Part shown: piece after piece, positions 58,259 to 64,000 of the stretch
Position numbering within the stretch: the stretch's first letter is position 1
Layout of the letters: each line of letters opens with the position of its first letter
Assembly: GCA_009760855.2 (NCBI GenBank)
Contig: WPIO01000135.1
Coordinates: forward strand, 622,001-686,000
Source of the DNA: Cristatella mucedo
Taxonomy: Eukaryota; Bryozoa; Phylactolaemata; Cristatellidae
Reading direction: 5' to 3'
Length of the DNA stretch: 64,000 nt
The notes under the pieces: generated by a model
Told to the model about the DNA's origin: nothing
The model's database searches: none
The model's input: only the letters and a program-made list of their open reading frames with translations
Translations under genes and position numbers: made by a program

Positions 58259-58427
58259 TACGCCACTTAGATGCGGACTAAACAGCTAACATAGCTCAAC
58301 TACCTGAATCGGCTACTTGGATATACAGGAAGCTAGATGGTGCCATTCAGCATTCACATATCTGCTTGTGTGTTTAGGGTTCCACTTCACAGAAGATTCG
58401 TTCAGGATCCCAGTGAATAGATGAGCA
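58259..58427. repeat. Right copy of a 170-bp direct repeat
   Basis: From TACGCCACTTAGATGCGGAC to CAGTGAATAGATGAGCA. It lies just downstream of the candidate terminal exon at 58507-58692, and between it and the start of the AP1AR homologue. Confidence 0.75.
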
Positions 58428-58506
58428 CAGGACCAATTTTTGCATAGCACGCGCCCGAAATTGTCTGAAAGCGTAAGGAGACCACATTAACAAGATGTGG
58501 GATTTT

Positions 58507-58692
58507 TTAACGCTGCAGAGCTCGGTCAGCAAGAGGAACATGCGTAAGCTCAACTAAAGCATAAGCATTTGGTGCGCACATAAGACGGCCGAAAGGTTGT
58601 AGCAAGTAATCGTGGCGTGGCCGGCGAAAATATGCGATCGGGGCCTTCTCTAGCATCATTAAAAGCGCCTGGCGATCATACTTGGACAACTG
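58507..58692 (-). CDS. Probable 3'-terminal exon of an unnamed gene
   Basis: The reading frame opens exactly at an acceptor (cagtctgttgctgtag|) whose TAG is itself the in-frame stop. It runs 61 codons to TAA at 58509-58507. The peptide starts QLSKYDRQALLMMLEKAP and contains HDYLLQPFGRLMCAPNAYAL, with mixed composition unlike the nearby repeats. I do not recognise the family. It would end about 1.2 kb upstream of the AP1AR homologue on the same strand. Upstream exons were not found and no canonical poly(A) signal follows. It could be a chance open frame. Confidence 0.35.
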   Translation of the reverse strand, partial: QLSKYDRQALLMMLEKAPIAYFRRPRHDYLLQPFGRLMCAPNAYALVELTHVPLADRALQR

Positions 58693-59164
58693 CTACAGCA
58701 ACAGACTGAACGGGCAATTTCAATGCATCTGTTTCTTTGAAATTTCAGACTTCTTTAGATGTTAATCTCTCTGTCATTCTTTTGGCCCTGTTCTATTTAT
58801 GTTAGCCGTCCCGCATCACATTTTGTAACAACATAAGGCTTTGTATCCTTCAATTGCTTTGCTAGAAATTTAGTCGTTGAACAAGCAAGAGAATCTTGAT
58901 CTATCAAGTTTAAGAAATACCCCAATCACTCGCCTCGGACATAAATTAAGCGGCTTCTGAAGAGAGTATACTTAGGCTGTCAAGTTACTTGATGAGTGCA
59001 CTTGCAACAGTTTCAAACCGTCGTTGGAGCATCTGCAGGAATCAGCGCATCTATCTTGGAAATGCAGTGCGACACACCGAACAGCATTAATCAGTCTATG
59101 TATTGATACAATCTTATCCAACCAATTTTTCCCGACGTGCTGCTCTGGACCATGGCTTGCCGTG

Positions 59165-59290
59165 CTAGTTTGGCTCAATCGTTGTGTTCAAGTGTCAAGG
59201 TTAATGTATTTGATGACGAAGGTCATGGGCTCAAGCCCTGTAGCATACGCGAACCACTCGATTCTTTAAAGCTCTGTACGAATAACGTTT
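59165..59290 (+). mobile_element. SINE-B, degraded
   Basis: A head-like GTTAATGTATTTGATGACGA and GGTCATGGGCTCAAGCCCTG (degraded B-box) are followed by a poor tail. Confidence 0.4.
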
Positions 59291-59851
59291 TAATTTTTTT
59301 AACTAGTTAATTCAGTATTCAGGCTCGGTACATCCCCCATCCCTGATGAGCTGCTTCGAACTAAATGAAAGAATACAGGCACTGCCTGCACCCAGTACTA
59401 CCCTAACTGAGTACCGCCCTCGCTGAGTACTGCCCAAACAGCGAGCACTGCCAGCACAGTGCTCGCTGCCAATGCCGAGTCGAGCTGCGTGAAAGGCCAC
59501 GCATTCAGGTCAATGTGCCATTTTGATAAAAGCTGCACTTAACAGGCGAGTGTGACGAGCGAACTCCGTATGTTGCATGCGATGTAGCATACTAGTGCGA
59601 ACAGACTGTCGCAGAGATTTTGAGCTGCCGAAGCTTAACTCTGCGCCTATTAGAGAGGAGTAGCTAAAAAGCGTCTTTAGACTCTTCTAATGTGAGCCAA
59701 CGGTTTTGCCACGCACCGATCTATCTACAGTACGCACGGGCACGCCCCGTCGAAAAAACTTGCCCAATTTAAAGCTCGTCGTTGCTGCTTCACCGTTACT
59801 TACTTCATCATCCGATCTAATTCCACTCGTGGTCCCTAAATTATATATAAT

Positions 59852-59995
59852 TTATTTAAATTCATTTATATAGCGCCCCAAGAGAACTTAATCTCTATTC
59901 AGGCACTTCACATATGCCTCGGGGCTCGAGCCCACGACCTCAGTCAGACCTTGGTCGGGGCGAGCACCTTAAACGCTAGTGCGAGCTGATCCTTG
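59852..59995 (-). mobile_element. SINE-B
   Basis: On plus: ATATAGCGCCCCAAGAGAAC, CTCTATTCAGGCACTTCACA, GGGGCTCGAGCCCACGACCT, then the head CACCTTAAACGC. It is one of the two best SINE-B copies. Confidence 0.7.
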
Positions 59996-60214
59996 TGCAC
60001 AATCCTCTAGGTGAATCATGACGCAAAGCAGTTTTAAAAGTCTTATATTTGTCTAATCTGGCCCGGGATGCAGTTTTCCGAGACGGAACAGGCAGAACAC
60101 TGAACGGCAGCATACCTTTCAGGTTGTTATGCAATCCGGTGGCTGCAATCTTGTACCCAACAGAAGTTAAGCATTGACCTGGAATAGGCATCGATTGAAT
60201 GAAGGATTGGTAAT

Positions 60215-60215
<1 letters not shown>

Positions 60216-60273
<58 letters not shown>
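60216..60273. repeat. (GA)n microsatellite followed by GT
   Basis: About 29 GA units, then GTGTGTGCGTGTGTGCGCGC. Confidence 0.95.
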
Positions 60274-60275
<2 letters not shown>

Positions 60276-60704
60276 TGTGCGTGTGTGCGCGCGTGCAAGC
60301 GTGTTTAACATGTCGTTCTCGAGGTACTGAAAAGATCCAAAAACCTGAGGGTTGTTGACCCTCTCAACATTCCTGCATTTTTTTTGCTCTTTGTCTAACG
60401 AAGTTGAAGGTCGTAACTTGAGCTTAGACACACAAACTGTGGGCCCTGCTCCGTCGTTTGCTCTGAGCTCAGCTAATGGCCGCGGCTAACCTCCTAACCT
60501 CTAGCCTCCTGGTGCCAAGCCACGGGTTTTATCGCTGGTAATCGACGAGCAGCCAAAACACCCAAAGTAACCCTGGTAACTAGAGAACGACGAAGCAGGG
60601 CAGCACGCAGTGCCCGGCCAAGTTCAAGGTAGTGCCGATACCTCTCAAGTTCAAGCTACTTCGTCACATTCGTAGCAAGAGCCTCGAGCTCTCGAGCGCT
60701 TAAA

Positions 60705-61833
60705 TACTCTCCCTCTTGCTGATGTGATTGTCAAGCACAATCTAGGCTTTCACTTCTATGCGGATGACACTCAGTTGTACCTTTGCTTTCATCCCTCCCA
60801 GCCTTTGAGCACCTCAAATTCTCTAAACTCACTTGCTGCATGCATTGATGACATCCGCACATGGATGGCAGCAAATTTTCTAAAACTAAACGATGACAAA
60901 ACTAACTTACTAGTTATGGGAAAACCCAGTGTGATTCAGAGATTGGAAAGGCTGTCTCTCAAAATTGGCTCTGCCAGCATATCTCCTGTCGAATCAGCTC
61001 GAAATCTAGGTATCATATTCCAAAGCGACCTCTCGTTAGACGACCATATCAGCTCCACAGTCAAATCTGCCTATTTTCAGCTTCATAACATTGCTAAAAT
61101 TTGGGCTTGTTTAGATAAGGATACCACGTCTAAGTTGGTCCATGCATTCGTGACATCTCGTCTCGACTTCTGCAACTCACTGTTTACTGGCCTACCAGCA
61201 TGTGCGATCAGGCGATTGCAGCTGATGCAAAACTCCTCTGCTAGGCTTGTCTGTCGTGAGCGTCGCAGTTGCCACATTACTTCACTTCTCGTCGACCTGC
61301 ACTGGCTACCAGTCAAGCAATGGATTGACTTTAAGGTTTTGTCGCTCACTTTTAGGTTCCTTCATTCTATAGCTCCAGCCTATCTCTCCGACATACTCCC
61401 CCATCAGGCCAAGCATCTTACCACCCGCTTTTCGGAATCCAACAGTCTAGAAATGCCCGGTACAAACCTCAAATCTTTTGGAGACCGTGTATTTAGTTCG
61501 TATGCTCCCAAAGCCTGGAACTCCCTCCCAACCTGCGTCAGAACATCCCCTGACCTGACCACATTTAAAAGGAACTTAAAAACACTCCTATTTAGGACAG
61601 CATTTAGTGGGTCCCTGTGATTCGTCCTTCACATGCTTATGCGTGCTGACACTGTGCATACTGCCACTAACCACATTTGCATGCCGACCTTGTGCATGTC
61701 ACCCCTAACCATGTTATTCGTTTTGTTTGTTTTTCAAGCATGATTTTACTTACCATTCAATTGCATTTCCCTTTGCAGCAAATGCAAAGCGCCTAGAAAG
61801 AGATTAAGTTCTCTGAGGGCGCTTTATCAAGTA

Positions 61834-61867
<34 letters not shown>
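60705..61867 (+). mobile_element. L2-type LINE, best preserved RT fragment
   Basis: A 298-codon uninterrupted frame (60724-61620) starts at the palm domain with [14 protein letters not shown], so the YADD catalytic box is intact. It continues through [40 protein letters not shown] and HWLPVKQWIDF to the FSGSL stop. A complete 3' UTR, stem-loop and ATT run follow. The 5' break falls in YTLPLADVI. The open frame suggests a young insertion, but the endonuclease and half of RT are missing, so it cannot move on its own. Confidence 0.8.
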
Positions 61868-61869
<2 letters not shown>

Positions 61870-62027
61870 ATTCACTGCACGCACAGCTGCTGGCGTCACG
61901 TGGTACCTATGTCGAGCAGCAATAGCAGAGTATCGGCTAGGAGCTGCGTGGTGAGGCCCGAAAACTCAACTGTAGCGCACTTTTAAAAGAGTGACCGAGC
62001 GCTCTTTACATGTCGAACTCTCGGACA

Positions 62028-62110
62028 ATAATAACAATAACAATCAAAATAGCGCACTTGATAAAGCGCCCTCGGAGAGAGCTCTTTCTATGCTCTTTCC
62101 ATTTGCTCGC
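62028..62110 (-). mobile_element. L2 3' tail fragment
   Basis: AATAACAATAACAAT is followed by GCACTTGATAAAGCGCCCTC and GGAGAGAGCTC, the reversed L2 tail, directly before the (TA)n array. Confidence 0.5.
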
Positions 62111-62128
62111 TTATCTCCTCTTCGCTCA

Positions 62129-62302
<174 letters not shown>

Positions 62303-62449
62303 CGCCTGCTACTGACTTTTGCACCACTGCTTTTTTCGGGGGGGCTTTGAAAAAAGCTCTGGAGTAAATAGGAGTAAGAAAGACTTTAGTGCGAGAAAAT
62401 ACCACGGCAGGAGCAAAGCCATTAAGGTTCGTCTGCCGCTGCGCGTGCG

Positions 62450-62513
<64 letters not shown>
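62450..62513. repeat. (CA)n-(TA)n compound microsatellite
   Basis: About 21 CA units pass directly into about 10 TA units. Confidence 0.95.
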
Positions 62514-63116
62514 ATGCAAGGCGAAAAAAGCTTGAAAGGCTGAAAGCTTTCGGAATCCACCATCCGGATTCAGCGTCGACAGGAAAATTGTCGGCCAGAT
62601 TGCCGGTTTAAGGCCCGCGTGCTAAACAGGACCGGTATAACATCAGTAGCAATACCTTGTTTGGTTGGCGTGGGCTTTAGTGGCTGCAACAAGCCGATCG
62701 ACGGTTCGGGCCTGGGGGTTACTCTCAACTTTTTTGGCCTGTGATGACTTATTTGGGCAGCTGCGAGCTAGCGAAGACTTAAAATTTGAAATTGCACCGG
62801 CATTCTAGTTCGAGCACCATTTTGCTGGGTACAGTGAAAAGTAGAGTTCGCCAGACCTTCATAAACCTTGAGAAGTGACATGAGCAGTATGGCTAAAAAA
62901 ACACCGAGATCCCGGAGACTCTACGAGACAAGCGCTGTGGCCTAAAATTATATAAGAGTATTGTTAGCCTATTCAATTGGCAGGTGGCACTGGAAAACTT
63001 GGGCTTAATTCAAGAATAAAACTCTTTAATATTTTGTCAATACAAACAATAGGAAATACATTGATTATAATAGGCAATGGTCAAGAACCCGAAATAGTTT
63101 TTCTTAATTTCTAGTT

Positions 63117-63122
63117 TTTATT
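63117..63122 (-). terminator. Poly(A) signal AATAAA
   Basis: AATAAA on the minus strand, about 195 nt downstream of the stop of the terminal exon at 63316-63560. The spacing is ordinary for a short 3' UTR. Confidence 0.4.
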
Positions 63123-63315
63123 AATATTAGACTTAAGATGCCCTTTGATCCTATAAATCCTCAAGTGTTGATGTCTATAAGCTTGCTGATTAAATGATTA
63201 GCTAACTAGGTATTAAAAGTCATTGAGTACAGTTGCCCTCGTGCCACGATTGAGCGTATTTTGAAGGTGATTAGCAGCTGGAGCTGATTAGATCTAGATA
63301 ATTGCACTAAAGCGT

Positions 63316-63560
63316 TCATATGTTTATGAGGCACAGCGGCTGCATTTGACTGCTGTCACGCTCTGCTATTTCACATCTGAGTGCGTTGCTGCTTCTTCTT
63401 CTAATTGTCGTGATGTGCTCCAAGGCCGCTGATTCTACCAGAGCTGATCTCTGGCGTTTGGGGTCTATCGTCTGGAACTTTCGTCGTTCTTCGTAGAAAA
63501 GGCGCAATTGCGAAGTCACTCCAATACTTTTTAATAAAGCTTCACTGCTGCTGACACGAT
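63316..63560 (-). CDS. Probable 3'-terminal exon of an unnamed gene (continues beyond window)
   Basis: An acceptor (aaatagtttacag|) is followed by about 80 open codons to TGA at 63318-63316. The peptide is charged and helical in character: SSSEALLKSIGVTSQLRLFY, then ERRKFQTIDPKRQRSALVES, then a Glu/Arg-rich stretch and AERDSSQMQPLC near the end. The composition is that of a real protein rather than a repeat. An AATAAA signal lies at 63122-63117, about 195 nt past the stop, supporting a transcript end. I do not recognise the family. The exon enters in phase 1, so earlier exons must lie above 63562, most likely outside the window. Confidence 0.5.
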
Positions 63561-64000
63561 CTGTAAACTATTTATTTTTCGATAAAGCTATTGTGGAAAC
63601 TCTTTTGACCTGAGTTGCTCAATATGTGCTTGATTACTAAATAAATTGAGCATCTCAACATTTCGATACTTAATCCAATCAATCCCTCGATGCTATTTTA
63701 CCCAATCGTCCCATTGTGCCGTGGTTCTTAGCATAGTCTCAGCCAGCTCTACATTTTCCCACCCTTTCACTGACCAAGAAGCCCCGAACCACACCAACAA
63801 AGCTGCTCCAAGCTGCTGTTTTCTTACTGGTGAGCTTCTTGGGAAAATTATTGGATTCAATTCTTATATGTATGTCTGGTCCTCACAAAGACACTGACTT
63901 TGGGCTGCATCTCGTACGGCTTAAGGAAGAAGTTTTGAAGACTTGGGAATCCGTATCCAGAGGTTCGAAAAAAATGTTTTAAAAGGCTAAATTTGACGTG

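Noticed and set aside
57738-58427. Confident call of a TRIM (miniature LTR) element
   Set aside because: The repeat starts do not begin with TG in both copies and no polypurine tract precedes the right copy. Reported only as a direct repeat.
58972-59178. 68-codon minus-strand frame with many Cys residues
   Set aside because: It overlaps the degraded SINE-B and lacks a splice-bounded start.

Overview
The window is eukaryotic nuclear DNA from a metazoan. It has spliced microexons with GT-AG borders, tRNA-derived SINEs, L2/CR1-type LINEs with (ATT)n tails, hAT, Tc1/mariner and pogo-like DNA transposons, and long (CT)n, (TA)n and tetranucleotide arrays. CpG is not strongly depleted, which fits an invertebrate or early-branching chordate better than a mammal. 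I cannot name the species. There is no prokaryotic-style gene organisation, so most long open frames are repeat read-through.

The main gene lies on the minus strand from 57286 to 40195. I assembled it by eye from seven small exons with matching phases, giving a 205-residue protein. It starts MGNC (an N-myristoylation and palmitoylation signature), has an acidic patch, a charged coiled coil and an acidic tail with W and DDF motifs. Its order of motifs matches AP1AR (gadkin / gamma-BAR), the AP-1 and Arp2/3 regulator. Upstream on the same strand are two probable terminal exons of genes I cannot name (58507-58692 and 63316-63560, the latter with an AATAAA signal). Weaker exon and promoter candidates lie at 10.2, 12.6, 13.4 and 15.3 kb.

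Layout. 0-2.5 kb: SINEs and a (GCCGT)n array. 2.5-8.3 kb: GC-rich, CpG-rich DNA with an L2 tail and a SINE. 8.36-9.6 kb: a 1.25 kb CT tract. 9.6-16.3 kb: promoter-like motifs, candidate exons and a GA tract. 16.7-19.1 kb: an L2 fragment, a relic of an unnamed transposon-associated protein and a palindrome. 20.3-22 kb: a GC/CAG-rich island with a pogo-like MITE. 23.7-26.9 kb: two old L2 relics, one with endonuclease and RT domains. 29-35.9 kb: nested and tandem L2 copies, SINEs and a SPIN-like hAT. 38-40 kb: a near-identical 438-bp inverted repeat next to the last AP1AR exon. 40.2-57.3 kb: the AP1AR homologue, whose introns hold L2 copies, SINEs, a Tc1-like relic, a MITE and a (CAGG)n array. 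57.7-64 kb: a short direct repeat, terminal exons, the best-preserved L2 RT fragment and TA/CA microsatellites.

The mobile elements form a connected system. The tRNA-derived SINE family called SINE-B here carries the same 3' tail as the L2 LINEs, a conserved stem-loop followed by ATT repeats. New L2 and SINE copies repeatedly sit directly in the ATT tails of older copies.
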